Source: Pseudomonas fluorescens
GTDB taxonomy: Bacteria > Pseudomonadota > Gammaproteobacteria > Pseudomonadales > Pseudomonadaceae
Length of the DNA: 64,000 nt
Assembly (NCBI RefSeq): GCF_000802965.1
Contig: NZ_JSAK01000034.1
Coordinates: 37,261-101,260 of the forward strand
Direction: 5' to 3'
The translations under genes were made by a program, and so were the position numbers. The notes below the pieces were generated by a model, which saw only the letters and a program-made list of their open reading frames with translations, had not been told where the DNA came from and made no database searches. Below, in pieces: positions 37,555 through 46,669 of the stretch (positions are counted from its first letter, which is position 1; each line of letters starts with the position of its first letter).

Positions 37555-38766
37555 ATGAGTCAGGATTGGGATGCCGGTCGGTTGGACAGCGACCTCGAAG
37601 GCGTAGCGTTCGATACCCTGGCCGTACGTGCCGGTCAGCACCGTACGCCGGAAGGCGAACACGGTGATCCGATGTTCTTCACTTCCAGCTACGTATTCCG
37701 CACCGCCGCCGACGCCGCCGCGCGTTTTGCCGGTGAAGTGCCGGGCAACGTTTACTCGCGCTACACCAACCCGACCGTGCGCGCCTTCGAAGAGCGCATT
37801 GCCGCACTGGAAGGTGCCGAGCAGGCCGTGGCCACCGCGACCGGCATGGCCGCGATCATGGCAGTGGTGATGAGCCTGTGCAGCGCTGGCGATCACGTAC
37901 TGGTGTCGCAAAGCGTGTTTGGCTCGACCATCAGCCTGTTCGAGAAGTACTTCAAACGTTTCGGCGTCGAAGTCGATTACGTGCCGCTGGCCAACTTGTC
38001 CGGCTGGGACGCGGCGATCAAGGCCAACACCAAATTGCTGTTCGTCGAGTCGCCGTCCAACCCGCTGGCCGAGTTGGTAGACATTGCCGAACTGGCGAAA
38101 ATCGCTCACGCCAAAGGCGCGATGCTGGTGGTCGACAACTGCTTCTGCACCCCGGCGTTGCAACAGCCGCTGAAAATGGGCGCGGACGTCGTTGTCCATT
38201 CGGCAACCAAGTTCATCGACGGCCAGGGTCGTTGCATGGGCGGTGTCGTGGCCGGTCGCAGCGAGCAGATGAAAGAAGTCGTCGGTTTCCTGCGTACCGC
38301 CGGGCCAACCTTGAGCCCGTTCAACGCCTGGATCTTCCTAAAGGGCTTGGAAACCCTGAACCTGCGGATGAAGGCGCATTGCGCCAACGCCCAGCAGCTG
38401 GCCGAATGGCTGGAGCAGCAGGATGGCATTGAGAAAGTCCATTACGCCGGCCTCAAGAGCCATCCGCAGCATGAACTGGCCCTGCGTCAGCAGAAAGGTT
38501 TTGGCGCCGTTGTGAGCTTCGAAGTGAAGGGTGGCAAAGAGGGCGCCTGGCGCTTTATCGACGCGACGCGCCTGATTTCGATTACCGCCAACCTGGGCGA
38601 CAGCAAAACCACCATTACCCACCCGAGCACCACCTCCCACGGCCGTCTGGCGCCGCAAGAGCGTGAGGCTGCGGGCATTCGTGACAGCCTGATCCGCGTC
38701 GCGGTCGGTCTGGAAGACGTAGCGGACCTGCAAGCCGACCTGGCGCGCGGGTTGGCTGCCTTGTGA
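37555..38766 (+). CDS. metZ: O-succinylhomoserine sulfhydrylase
   Basis: A 403-residue PLP enzyme that makes homocysteine from O-succinylhomoserine and sulfide, the direct sulfhydrylation route used by Pseudomonas. The length equals P. aeruginosa MetZ. Signatures are YSRYTNPTVRAFEERIAALE and HSATKFIDGQGRCMGG with the PLP lysine. AAGGAGTG precedes the ATG at 37555. The last 4 bp (GTGA) overlap the start of the short-chain dehydrogenase gene. Confidence 0.97.
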   Translation: MSQDWDAGRLDSDLEGVAFDTLAVRAGQHRTPEGEHGDPMFFTSSYVFRTAADAAARFAGEVPGNVYSRYTNPTVRAFEERIAALEGAEQAVATATGMAAIMAVVMSLCSAGDHVLVSQSVFGSTISLFEKYFKRFGVEVDYVPLANLSGWDAAIKANTKLLFVESPSNPLAELVDIAELAKIAHAKGAMLVVDNCFCTPALQQPLKMGADVVVHSATKFIDGQGRCMGGVVAGRSEQMKEVVGFLRTAGPTLSPFNAWIFLKGLETLNLRMKAHCANAQQLAEWLEQQDGIEKVHYAGLKSHPQHELALRQQKGFGAVVSFEVKGGKEGAWRFIDATRLISITANLGDSKTTITHPSTTSHGRLAPQEREAAGIRDSLIRVAVGLEDVADLQADLARGLAAL

Positions 38767-39536
38767 TCGAGTTGTCCACGCCAACGGGCTCCAATGGCCG
38801 CGTCGCACTGGTCACCGGTGCCGCGCGGGGCATTGGCCTGGGCATTGCGGCCTGGCTGATCAGCGAAGGCTGGCAAGTGGTGCTGACGGATCTGGATCGG
38901 GTTCGTGGTTCGAAAGTGACGAAAGTGCTCGGCGAAAACGCCTGGTTCATCGCCATGGACGTGTCGAACGAAGGGCAGGTGGCGTTGGGTGTCGCTGAGG
39001 TACTGGGGCAGTTCGGGCGGCTGGATGCGCTGGTGTGCAACGCGGCGGTGGCCGATCCGCACAACATCACCCTGGAAAGCCTCGATCTGGCTTACTGGAA
39101 TCGGGTGCTGGCGGTGAACCTCAGTGGACCGATGCTGCTGGCCAAGCACTGTGCGCCGTATCTGCGGGCTCACAGCGGTTCGATCGTCAACCTGGCCTCG
39201 ACCCGCGCCGGACAGTCGGAGCCTGATACGGAAGCCTATGCGGCGAGCAAGGGCGGGCTGCTGGCCCTGACTCACGCGCTGGCGATCAGCTTGGGCCCGG
39301 AAATTCGGGTCAATGCGGTCAGCCCTGGCTGGATCGACGCGCGCGACCCTTCGGTACGGCGTGCCGAGCCGTTGACCGATGCTGACCATGCACAGCATCC
39401 GGCGGGCAGGGTAGGGACGGTCGAGGATGTGGCAGCGATGGTGGCCTGGCTGCTGTCGAGGAACGCCGGGTTTGTCACGGGGCAGGAGTTCGTGGTGGAC
39501 GGTGGCATGACCAAGAAGATGATCTACGAGCAGTGA
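38763..39536 (+). CDS. short-chain dehydrogenase/reductase
   Basis: A 257-residue NAD(P)-dependent oxidoreductase of the classical SDR family. The cofactor loop is VTGAARGIGLGIA at about residues 17-29, and NAAV is the structural motif. The catalytic residues are Ser in VNLASTRAG and YAASK. VSPGWIDAR and FVVDGGMTKKM are near the end. It starts with GTG overlapping the metZ stop, so it is translated with metZ. The substrate is unknown and no link to methionine synthesis is evident from sequence. Confidence 0.9.
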   Translation: MIELSTPTGSNGRVALVTGAARGIGLGIAAWLISEGWQVVLTDLDRVRGSKVTKVLGENAWFIAMDVSNEGQVALGVAEVLGQFGRLDALVCNAAVADPHNITLESLDLAYWNRVLAVNLSGPMLLAKHCAPYLRAHSGSIVNLASTRAGQSEPDTEAYAASKGGLLALTHALAISLGPEIRVNAVSPGWIDARDPSVRRAEPLTDADHAQHPAGRVGTVEDVAAMVAWLLSRNAGFVTGQEFVVDGGMTKKMIYEQ

Positions 39537-39541
39537 GAGGC

Positions 39542-39633
39542 AGCTTCAAGCTTCAAGCTGCAAGTAAAGGCCGGACGGTGTCAGCCCTGCATACGTAACC
39601 CTGTTCTTCTCTTGCAGCTTGAAGCTTGCGGCT
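39542..39633. repeat. inverted repeat of AGCTTCAAGCTTCAAGCTGCAAG type
   Basis: AGCTTCAAGCTTCAAGCTGCAAG (39542-39564) and the inverted CTTGCAGCTTGAAGCTTGCGGCT (39611-39633) flank about 46 bp. This is a different intergenic repeat family from the REPs elsewhere in the window. It may also form the 3' hairpin of the metZ transcript. Confidence 0.75.
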
Positions 39634-39668
39634 AAAAGCTGTTTCTGAAAAAAACTTCAATCCTGCTA

Positions 39669-39697
39669 TTGACTTAGGTTCGCTACCTGCGTAAATT
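39669..39697 (+). promoter_or_regulatory. promoter of the tRNA-Val/tRNA-Asp operon
   Basis: TTGACT (39669-39674), a 17-nt spacer and TAAATT (39692-39697) lie 23 bp before tRNA-Val. A GC-rich discriminator (CGCGGCC) follows. Confidence 0.75.
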
Positions 39698-39719
39698 TCG
39701 CGGCCTCGGAGATGCAAAC

Positions 39720-39795
39720 GGGTGATTAGCTCAGCTGGGAGAGCGTCTGCCTTACAAGCAGAATGTCGGCGGTTCGATCCCGTCATCACCCACCA
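39720..39795 (+). tRNA. tRNA-Val (TAC)
   Basis: A 76-nt cloverleaf with acceptor GGGTGAT/ATCACCC, anticodon stem TCTGC/GCAGA with loop CTTACAA (anticodon TAC), and encoded CCA. Confidence 0.96.
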
Positions 39796-39848
39796 CTTCC
39801 GAGATACTTGCGAAAGCAAGAGGTAGGCTGAAATGCCTCCACCGACGC

Positions 39849-39925
39849 GCAGCGGTAGTTCAGTCGGTTAGAATACCGGCCTGTCACGCCGGGGGTCGCG
39901 GGTTCGAGTCCCGTCCGCTGCGCCA
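39849..39925 (+). tRNA. tRNA-Asp (GTC), copy 1
   Basis: A 77-nt cloverleaf with acceptor GCAGCGG/CCGCTGC, anticodon stem CCGGC/GCCGG with loop CTGTCAC (anticodon GTC), discriminator G, and encoded CCA. Confidence 0.96.
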
Positions 39926-40017
39926 TATTTTCCGAGTCAGATTTATCTGGTTCGAGATTGAAAAGCCACTGAGTTTTCAATCAGACGAGTTACTTGGACG
40001 CAAGTCCAAAGCGATAC

Positions 40018-40094
40018 GCAGCGGTAGTTCAGTCGGTTAGAATACCGGCCTGTCACGCCGGGGGTCGCGGGTTCGAGTCCCGTCCGCTGCGCCA
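40018..40094 (+). tRNA. tRNA-Asp (GTC), copy 2
   Basis: Identical over 77 nt to copy 1, 92 bp downstream in the same operon. A terminator follows at 40172. Confidence 0.96.
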
Positions 40095-40171
40095 TATCTG
40101 CCCCGAGGCCCACTGAACGCCTTGGAGCTACGAAGAAAGCCTTCAGCGCCTACTTCGAGTCGATAGCAAAG

Positions 40172-40198
40172 ACCCTGGTCGAAAGACCGGGGTTTTTT
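40172..40198 (+). terminator. terminator of the Val/Asp tRNA operon
   Basis: ACCCTGGTC, loop GAAA and GACCGGGGT with TTTTTT form a stable hairpin about 80 bp after the last tRNA. Confidence 0.85.
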
Positions 40199-40291
40199 GT
40201 GTCTGAAATTTGGCTTTCCTCCTCTTTCGCTCTCAATACTTAATATTTCTGCATGTCCGCGCCATAAAGCACTTGTCGTCGCCGCTACATT

Positions 40292-40310
40292 AATTAGAAT
40301 CACTCTCATT
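40292..40310. promoter_or_regulatory. Fur box before the sigma-factor gene
   Basis: Read on the minus strand, AATGAGAGTGATTCTAATT matches the Fur consensus (AATGAGAATGATTCTCATT form) at 17 of 19 positions. It lies about 33 bp before the sigma-factor start, so iron-loaded Fur should repress the unit. Confidence 0.8.
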
Positions 40311-40342
40311 TACGATAACTCCTTGGCACAGGGCTTCTTGAG

Positions 40343-40852
40343 ATGAGTGATGCAGCGCTGCCGAAGGAGCAAACCCTTCACGACCTGTACCGCGATCACC
40401 GTGGCTGGCTTGAAGGCTGGTTGAGACGCCGCATGGGCAACGCCTGCGATGCGGCCGACCTCAGCCAGGATGCGTTCCTGCGGTTGCTCGCCAGTTCGCA
40501 ACGGATCGCCGAACTGCAAGAGCCTCGCGCCTATCTGCTGACGGTGGGCAAGCGTCTGCTGAGCAATTTCTACCAGCGTCGCAGCCTGGAGCAGGCGTAC
40601 CTCAATGCTCTCGCATCGTTACCTGAAGACTGTGTGCCGTCCCCGGAGCAGCGCTGGATTCTGCTGGAAACCCTGCAAGCACTGGATGAATTGCTCGATG
40701 GATTACCGTCAGCGGTGCGGCGTGCATTTCTCTGGAGTCAGCTCGAAGGCTTGACCTATCAGCAAATCGCCGAGCGTCTGAAGGTCTCTGATCGCACAAT
40801 CAAACGCTACATGGCGCAAGCCTACGAACATTGCCTGTTGGTGGAACTGTGA
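40343..40852 (+). CDS. FecI-type ECF sigma factor
   Basis: A 169-residue iron-starvation sigma factor. Region 2 is at about residues 10-75 (DAADLSQDAFLRLL). Region 4 is at about 110-165 (LEGLTYQQIAERLKVSDRTIKRYMAQAYEHC). It would direct transcription of the receptor gene downstream once a ferric siderophore binds at the cell surface. A Fur box precedes it. The stop overlaps the GTG start of the anti-sigma gene by 4 bp. Confidence 0.95.
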   Translation: MSDAALPKEQTLHDLYRDHRGWLEGWLRRRMGNACDAADLSQDAFLRLLASSQRIAELQEPRAYLLTVGKRLLSNFYQRRSLEQAYLNALASLPEDCVPSPEQRWILLETLQALDELLDGLPSAVRRAFLWSQLEGLTYQQIAERLKVSDRTIKRYMAQAYEHCLLVEL

Positions 40853-41793
40853 ACAGCCCCGCGCCCGATGTCCGTCAGGCCGTTCGCGCGGCGGCGCAAT
40901 GGCTGGCGTTGCTGGAGTCCGGCGGCGCCACCGAGCAGGACCGAGCGAACTTGCAGCGATGGCGCGAGACCTCGGCCAATCACGAAATTGCCTGGCAGCG
41001 GGCGCAAGCCTTGCGTCAGCGTTTTGCCGACCTGCCTTCGACGCTGGCCCTGAGCAGTCTCGACCGTCCCGATCCAGCGCGACGCGTATTGCTCAAGCGC
41101 GCCTTGGGTGCCGTGGCGTTGGTGCCAGCGGCGTGGCTGATCAGCCGACAACTGCCGCTGGATGTCTGGCGCGCCGATTTGCACACCGCCACCGGCGAGC
41201 GCAAAAAAGTGCAACTGGCCGACGGCAGTTCCCTGCAACTCAATACCGCCAGCGCCGTGGATGTGGATTTACCGAATCGTCGTGTGAAGTTGGTAGAAGG
41301 CGAAATGTCGCTGAACGTACCGGGCACCGCGCCGTTGACGATCCACACGCGTTTTGGCCAAGTGATCGTCAGCCAAAGCGAGGTCTGTGTCCGCCAGGAC
41401 GCCCATGCTTGCCGGATATCGGTTTTCAGTGGCGCCGTGCAGCTGCAACCGTTGCAGGGCGCGGTACTGGCGTTGCGCGCCGGCCAGCAGGTCAACTTGC
41501 AAGCGGCAGGTGTCGGAGCGGTGCAAGGCTTTGATGTGTTGCAACCCGGTTGGCGCGAAGGCGTGCTGATGGCGAACAATCAGCCGCTGGGGGATTTCCT
41601 GCGCGAGCTCGATACCTATCGACCGGGTGTCCTGCGCTGGGAGCCGGAGCTTGAAGCCCTGAGCGTCACCGGCAGTTTTCGTCTGGACGACACCGATCGC
41701 ATCCTCTCGTTGCTTGCCGCCAGCCTGCCCTTGGAGGTGCAAATGCGCACCCGTTACTGGGTGACGCTACAGTCGCGCAAAAAAAGTGTTTGA
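40849..41793 (+). CDS. FecR-type anti-sigma regulator
   Basis: A 314-residue inner-membrane regulator that holds, and after signalling activates, the FecI-type sigma factor. The cytoplasmic DUF4880-like part (AAAQWLALLESGGATEQD) is followed by one transmembrane helix at about residues 84-102 (RALGAVALVPAAWLIS). The periplasmic FecR domain (TATGERKKVQLADGSSLQLN, then GEMSLNV) and a C-terminal STN-like segment that meets the receptor complete it. I use the GTG at 40849 because it overlaps the sigma-factor stop (GTGA). Confidence 0.93.
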   Translation: MNSPAPDVRQAVRAAAQWLALLESGGATEQDRANLQRWRETSANHEIAWQRAQALRQRFADLPSTLALSSLDRPDPARRVLLKRALGAVALVPAAWLISRQLPLDVWRADLHTATGERKKVQLADGSSLQLNTASAVDVDLPNRRVKLVEGEMSLNVPGTAPLTIHTRFGQVIVSQSEVCVRQDAHACRISVFSGAVQLQPLQGAVLALRAGQQVNLQAAGVGAVQGFDVLQPGWREGVLMANNQPLGDFLRELDTYRPGVLRWEPELEALSVTGSFRLDDTDRILSLLAASLPLEVQMRTRYWVTLQSRKKSV

Positions 41794-41859
41794 AGCCTGT
41801 CCTCTTTTTTCAGCTCGCTTGTCATTCAAGGCAACTGAACGAACAAGAGAGCTTCTTCA

Positions 41860-44283
41860 ATGCCCGCAGTAATGCCTTGCTGTCCGCGTCCGGCGTTTTC
41901 CGGCTTGCGTCCGCTGTTGCACTTGAGCCTGTTGTTGAGCCTGAGTGCCAGTCCGTTTTTCATCACCGAGAGTTGGGCTGAAGACAGCGCCCGTCGCAGC
42001 TATCAAGTGCCCGCCGGGAGCCTGAGTGATGCGCTGACACGGTTCGCCGGTCTGGCCGGGGTCAACCTGTCGGTGGACCCGGCACTGGTCAGCGGTCGCA
42101 ACAGCGCCGGGCTGTCCGGCGAGTATGGGGTGGAGGAGGGCTTTGCCCGGTTGCTGCAAAATTCCGGTCTGCAATTGCAGGCGGTGGGCGAACAGGCGTA
42201 CATCCTGACGCCGGCGCCAACCGGCGGCAGTCTGCAACTGGGTGCCACCTCGATTGTCGCTGCCACGGCGTCGGCGGACGGCGAGCCGTATGCCGGCGGT
42301 CAGGTCGCGCGCCGTGGCTCGCAGGGTTTGCTGGGTTCGAACGACTTCATGGAAACGCCGTTCAGCATCACCACCTACACCAGCGAAGCGATCGAGAACC
42401 TGCAAGCGCGTACCTTGGGCGATTTGATTGCCAGCGATCCCTCGGTTCGCGCCACCAATCCGGCGGGTGGGCGTTACGAGCAGTTCACCATTCGCGGGCT
42501 CAGCCTGTTCAACAGCGATGTTTCCTACAACGGTCTATACGGCGTCCTGCCGACCTATACGATCGACATGGAAATGGCTGACCGTGTCGACATCCTCAAA
42601 GGTCCGAGCCAGCTCATCAACGGCATCTCACCGCGCGGCAGCGTGGGCGGCGGCATCAATGTGGTGCCCAAGCGCGCCACCGATCAACCCATCACTTCGT
42701 TTACCGGTAGTTACGCGTCCGACAGTCAGGTCGGTGGTGCCGTGGATGTCGCTCGGCGCTTTGGCGAGGGCAACCAGTTCGGTATTCGTTTCAACGGCGT
42801 CAAACAGTCCGGTGATACCGATTGGGATCACCAGAATGTCGATCGCGAAATGGCGGTTCTCGGCCTGGATTTTCGCGGTGAACGCCTGCGGCTCTCGACC
42901 GATATTGGACGCACCGAACGCGACACCGACGCGCCGCAGGAGCGTGTTCAGGTCGGCGCCAATGCGCAGATGCCGCACGCCAGCGATGTGCGCCGCAACT
43001 ATGCGCAGCCGTGGAGCCAGGCGAGTACCAACGATACGTTCGGCACGGTGAGTGGCGAATTCGATGTCAGCGATTCGGTCATGCTGTACGGCGGTGTGGG
43101 CGCGCGCAAAAGCAACCATGACTTCCTCCGGCACGCCGTGGCGGTCACCAACAACGCAGGCGATTTCAGCGTTCTGCCGCGTGATTTCACCCGTGACGAA
43201 AATGTCCGGACCGCCACGGCGGGCGTGCGCAACTGGTTTCACACCGGCCCGGTGAGCCATCAGGTCAATCTTGCAGCCAGCTATTTCTACATGGATTTCG
43301 AAAACGGCGGCGCTCGCTATGCCGCGGCGCCCAGCAACATTTACAACCCCGTGGAGACACCTACGCCAGTCAGGCCTACACGACAGGACGCTGAGGTTTA
43401 TACCGAGAACCGCTTCAGCAGCGTGGCGTTGTCCGACACCCTCGGTTTCTTCGATGACCGCTTGTTGCTGACCCTCGGTGGCCGTTGGCAGCGGGTCCAG
43501 GTCGACGACTGGTCCGATGGCGTCAAAGGCGACACTGCCTACGACGAAGAAAAATTCTCGCCATCGGGCGGCATCCTGTTCAAGGCGACCGACAAGTTGT
43601 CGCTGTACGCCAACTACATGGAAGGCCTGAGCCAGGGCAAGATCGCGCCGTCGACTTCGGTGAACGAGGACGAGATCTTCCCGCCGTTCATCAGCCGTCA
43701 GGTCGAGGTCGGCGCCAAGTATGACGCCGGAGCCTTCGCTGTCACCGCCGCCGTGTTCCGGATCAAGCAGCCGGCCTACGAGACCAACGCCACCACGCGG
43801 GTCTTCGGCCCGAACGGTAAACGCCAGAATGATGGTGTGGAAGTGAGTGTGTTCGGCGAGCCACTGAAGGGTTTTCGCCTGCTCGGTGGTGTGATGTACA
43901 TCGACAGCGAGTTGACCAACACCACCAACGGCACCTTCGACGGCAACCGCGCGCCAGCCACGCCGAAATACAACGTCAACCTCGGCGCAGAGTGGGATGT
44001 GCCGACCGTACAGGGCCTGACCCTGACCAGCCGCGGCCTCTATTCCAGCTCGCAGTATCTGGATCAATCCAACAACAAGGAAATCGACTCGTGGGAGCGC
44101 TTCGACGTGGGCGCACGTTATGCATTCAGGGTTGATGAAAAGACGGTCACCTTGCGCGCCAACGTCGAGAACGTCGCGGACAAGCGTTACTGGAGTTCGG
44201 CCGGGGCTTCGGATGACAGCGAGCCTGGGTTGACGCTGGCGACACCGCGGACCTATTTGCTGTCGGCGACTGTGGATTTCTGA
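41860..44283 (+). CDS. TonB-dependent siderophore receptor with signalling domain (FecA type)
   Basis: An 807-residue outer-membrane transducer. The signal peptide is at about residues 1-40. An N-terminal STN signalling domain spans about 46-100 (RSYQVPAGSLSDALTRFAGLAGV). A TonB-box/plug region includes FSITTYTSEAIENLQARTLG, and the 22-strand barrel ends in the terminal Phe of YLLSATVDF. The STN domain and the two genes upstream show that it regulates its own synthesis. No siderophore biosynthesis genes are nearby, so it probably takes up a foreign (xeno)siderophore, which cannot be named from sequence. Confidence 0.95.
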   Translation: MPAVMPCCPRPAFSGLRPLLHLSLLLSLSASPFFITESWAEDSARRSYQVPAGSLSDALTRFAGLAGVNLSVDPALVSGRNSAGLSGEYGVEEGFARLLQNSGLQLQAVGEQAYILTPAPTGGSLQLGATSIVAATASADGEPYAGGQVARRGSQGLLGSNDFMETPFSITTYTSEAIENLQARTLGDLIASDPSVRATNPAGGRYEQFTIRGLSLFNSDVSYNGLYGVLPTYTIDMEMADRVDILKGPSQLINGISPRGSVGGGINVVPKRATDQPITSFTGSYASDSQVGGAVDVARRFGEGNQFGIRFNGVKQSGDTDWDHQNVDREMAVLGLDFRGERLRLSTDIGRTERDTDAPQERVQVGANAQMPHASDVRRNYAQPWSQASTNDTFGTVSGEFDVSDSVMLYGGVGARKSNHDFLRHAVAVTNNAGDFSVLPRDFTRDENVRTATAGVRNWFHTGPVSHQVNLAASYFYMDFENGGARYAAAPSNIYNPVETPTPVRPTRQDAEVYTENRFSSVALSDTLGFFDDRLLLTLGGRWQRVQVDDWSDGVKGDTAYDEEKFSPSGGILFKATDKLSLYANYMEGLSQGKIAPSTSVNEDEIFPPFISRQVEVGAKYDAGAFAVTAAVFRIKQPAYETNATTRVFGPNGKRQNDGVEVSVFGEPLKGFRLLGGVMYIDSELTNTTNGTFDGNRAPATPKYNVNLGAEWDVPTVQGLTLTSRGLYSSSQYLDQSNNKEIDSWERFDVGARYAFRVDEKTVTLRANVENVADKRYWSSAGASDDSEPGLTLATPRTYLLSATVDF

Positions 44284-44296
44284 GTGCTGAGTAAAT

Positions 44297-44387
44297 GTGG
44301 CGAGGGAGCTTGCTCCCGCTGGACTGCGCAGCAGTCCCCTCATGGGGGCGCTTCGCACCCCGACGGGAGCAAGCTCCCTCGCCACAG
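44297..44387. repeat. REP doublet (GTGGCGAGGGAGCTTGCTCCC type)
   Basis: TGTGGCGAGGGAGCTTGCTCCC (44297-44318) recurs inverted at about 44364-44387. Between the arms are two smaller hairpins (GGACTGCGCAGCAGTCC and GGGGCGCTTCGCACCCC). It lies between the converging receptor and aldehyde dehydrogenase genes and may terminate both. Confidence 0.88.
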
Positions 44388-44401
44388 GTTTAAAGCAAAG
44401 T

Positions 44402-45835
44402 TCAGCCCTGCAAATACACCGCATGCGTATGGGTGTACTCGTACAACCCATGCTTGCCATCCGCGCCACCGATTCCGGATTTACGCACGCCGGCATGGAA
44501 CCCCTGCATGGCCTCGAAGTTCTCGCGGTTGACGTAGGTTTCGCCAAAATCCAGCTCGCGCATCGCATGCAGGGTTTTGCTCAGGTCGCGGGTGTAGATC
44601 GATGAGGTCAGGCCGTATTCGCAGTCGTTGGCCAGGGCAATGGCTTCGTCCAGGTCGTCGATGATCTGGATCGGCAGCACCGGGCCGAAAATCTCTTCGC
44701 GCATGATTTCCATGTCGGCACTGCAGCCAGCCAATACGGTGGGTTGGAAGTGGAAGCCATTGGGTAGATCAGCGATCTGTCCACCGCTGATGAGGTTCGC
44801 ACCCTGGCTCAACGCCGTGCGGACTTTGCGGTTGACGCTGTCCAGACCCTGGCGGTTGATCAGCGGGCCCATTTCCACATCGGGCTGCGCAATCGGATCG
44901 CCATAGCGAGTCGCGCTCATCGCCGCTGCGATGCGTTCGATAAATTGGTCCGCCACTTTACGCTCGACGTACACCCGCTCGGCGCAGTTGCACACCTGGC
45001 CGCTGTTGATGATCCGCGAATCGCGGATGGCTTTTACCGCAAGATCCAGGTCGGCATCCGCCAGCACAATGGCCGGCGCCTTGCCGCCCAGTTCCAGATT
45101 GAGTTTGGTGATGTTCGGCGCGGCGGCAGCCATGATCCGCGAACCGGTATCGACACTGCCGGTGAAGCTGATCATGTCCACGCCCTTGTGCGCACTCAGC
45201 GCCGCGCCGACCCGACCGTCGCCGCAAACCACATTGAACACGCCGGGCGGCAGATCGGTTTCGGCGACCAATCTGGCGAACTCGAAGCAGTTGTTTGGGG
45301 TTTCTTCGCTGGGCTTGATCACGATGGTGTTGCCGGTCAGCAGCGCCGGGGCCATTTTGCGGGCGATCAGGAAGAACGGGAAATTCCACGGCAGAATCCC
45401 GGCCACCACGCCCAGCGGTTTGCGGAACAGGAAGATGTTTTCGTTCTGACGGTCGCTGGTGATGATCTCGCCTTCGATGCGTCGGGCCCACTCGGCCATG
45501 TAGTCGAGGTAGTCGGCGGTGAAATTGACTTCGACTTCGGCCAGGCCGCTGATCTTGCCTTGTTCGAGGGTGATGGTGCGCGCCAGGTGCGCAACGTTTT
45601 CCCGCAGCTTGGCAGCGATCCGGCGCAAGTAACCGGCGCGGTCATTCGCCGGTTTGCGTGCCCAGTCCTTTTGCGCGGTACGGGCGGCGGTGAGTGCACG
45701 TTCGACGTCTTCGGCAGTCGAGGCCGGGACTTTCGACAGCACGGCGCCGGTGGCCGGGTTAATCACGTCGAGATGGGCAGCGCTGGCCACAAACTGGCCA
45801 TTGATGAAGTTTTCGTAAACAGGCACGGACGACAT
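44402..45835 (-). CDS. aldA: lactaldehyde dehydrogenase (AldA)
   Basis: A 477-residue NAD-dependent aldehyde dehydrogenase. Stretches such as FTADYLDYMAEWARR, INSGQVCNCAERVYV (catalytic Cys), NLELGGKAPAIV (general base Glu) and RKSGIGGADGKHGL are characteristic of E. coli AldA, which oxidises L-lactaldehyde to lactate. It would clear the lactaldehyde released by the aldolase encoded just upstream. The ATG at 45835 has AAGGAG before it. An open frame extending to 46186 is not used, since it overlaps the aldolase gene. Confidence 0.93.
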   Translation of the reverse strand: MSSVPVYENFINGQFVASAAHLDVINPATGAVLSKVPASTAEDVERALTAARTAQKDWARKPANDRAGYLRRIAAKLRENVAHLARTITLEQGKISGLAEVEVNFTADYLDYMAEWARRIEGEIITSDRQNENIFLFRKPLGVVAGILPWNFPFFLIARKMAPALLTGNTIVIKPSEETPNNCFEFARLVAETDLPPGVFNVVCGDGRVGAALSAHKGVDMISFTGSVDTGSRIMAAAAPNITKLNLELGGKAPAIVLADADLDLAVKAIRDSRIINSGQVCNCAERVYVERKVADQFIERIAAAMSATRYGDPIAQPDVEMGPLINRQGLDSVNRKVRTALSQGANLISGGQIADLPNGFHFQPTVLAGCSADMEIMREEIFGPVLPIQIIDDLDEAIALANDCEYGLTSSIYTRDLSKTLHAMRELDFGETYVNRENFEAMQGFHAGVRKSGIGGADGKHGLYEYTHTHAVYLQG

Positions 45836-45854
45836 GGAAAGGCTCCTTGGCTGA

Positions 45855-46655
45855 TCAATAGGTACGCGACGGCGCTTGTTCGGTGGCCGGTGTGCGGTAG
45901 CGGGCGAGGGTGGCCGTGGCGCTCTGACGCAGCAGGCTGATGTCGATGGCCACGGCGATGAACTGGCAGCCCCAGCCCTGATAGCGGCGCGCATCTTCTT
46001 CGTTCGGCGCGAGAATCCCGCAGGCCTTGCCGGCCGCCAGCGTGGCGTTGACGGCGTGTTGAATGCGTTCCTGGACTTCCGGGTGACCCGGATTGCCCGC
46101 GTGGCCGAGCCCGATGGACAAGTCCGCAGGGCCGATAAACACAGCATCGACGCCTTCGACGGCGGCGATGGCCTCCACATTTTCAACGCCCAGCCGTGAT
46201 TCCACCTGAACGATCAGGCACAGCTGTTCATGGGCGGTGTTCAAATAATCAGGTACGCCGTCCCAACGGGTGGCGCGGGTCAAGCCGCCTCCGACGCCGC
46301 GAATGCCATGGGGCGGATAACGCATGGCGCGGACCAGCGCCGCCGCTTGCTCGGCGGTTTCGACCATCGGGATCATCAGCGTTTGCGCGCCGATATCCAG
46401 CAGTTGTTTGATCAGATTGGCGTCACCCGTCACCGCGCGCACGACCGGCGCGGTGGAGTAGGGAGCGACGGCTTGCAACTGCGCCAGCACGCCGGGCACG
46501 GTGTTCGGTGCGTGCTCACCGTCGATCAGCATCCAGTCGTAACCGGTGGTGGCGACGATCTCGGCGGCGTAGCCAGTGGCGAACCCGGCCCAGATGCCGT
46601 ATTGGGTCGCCGGTTGTTTCAGTGCGGCTTTGAAAGCGTTGTGCGGCATGTTCAT
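45855..46655 (-). CDS. rhmA: 2-keto-3-deoxy-L-rhamnonate aldolase (HpaI family)
   Basis: A 266-residue class II (metal) aldolase of the HpcH/HpaI family. GIWAGFATGYAAEIVATTGYDWMLIDGEHAPN, here split by function, gives the barrel start and the acidic substrate site. The MVETAEQA and VQVESRLGVENVEAIA strands carry the metal-binding Glu, and VFIGPADLSIGLG the Asp. The dehydratase next to it makes 2-keto-3-deoxy-L-rhamnonate, so cleavage to pyruvate and L-lactaldehyde is the likely reaction. I use the ATG at 46655 (AAGGAG 6 nt upstream). Confidence 0.88.
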   Translation of the reverse strand: MNMPHNAFKAALKQPATQYGIWAGFATGYAAEIVATTGYDWMLIDGEHAPNTVPGVLAQLQAVAPYSTAPVVRAVTGDANLIKQLLDIGAQTLMIPMVETAEQAAALVRAMRYPPHGIRGVGGGLTRATRWDGVPDYLNTAHEQLCLIVQVESRLGVENVEAIAAVEGVDAVFIGPADLSIGLGHAGNPGHPEVQERIQHAVNATLAAGKACGILAPNEEDARRYQGWGCQFIAVAIDISLLRQSATATLARYRTPATEQAPSRTY

Positions 46656-46669
46656 CACGAACTCCTTTC

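Noticed and set aside
45836..46186. N-terminal extension of the aldehyde dehydrogenase
   Set aside because: It would overlap the aldolase gene and is Pro/Arg/Ser-rich without homology. The ATG at 45835 with AAGGAG and the AldA-like start is better.
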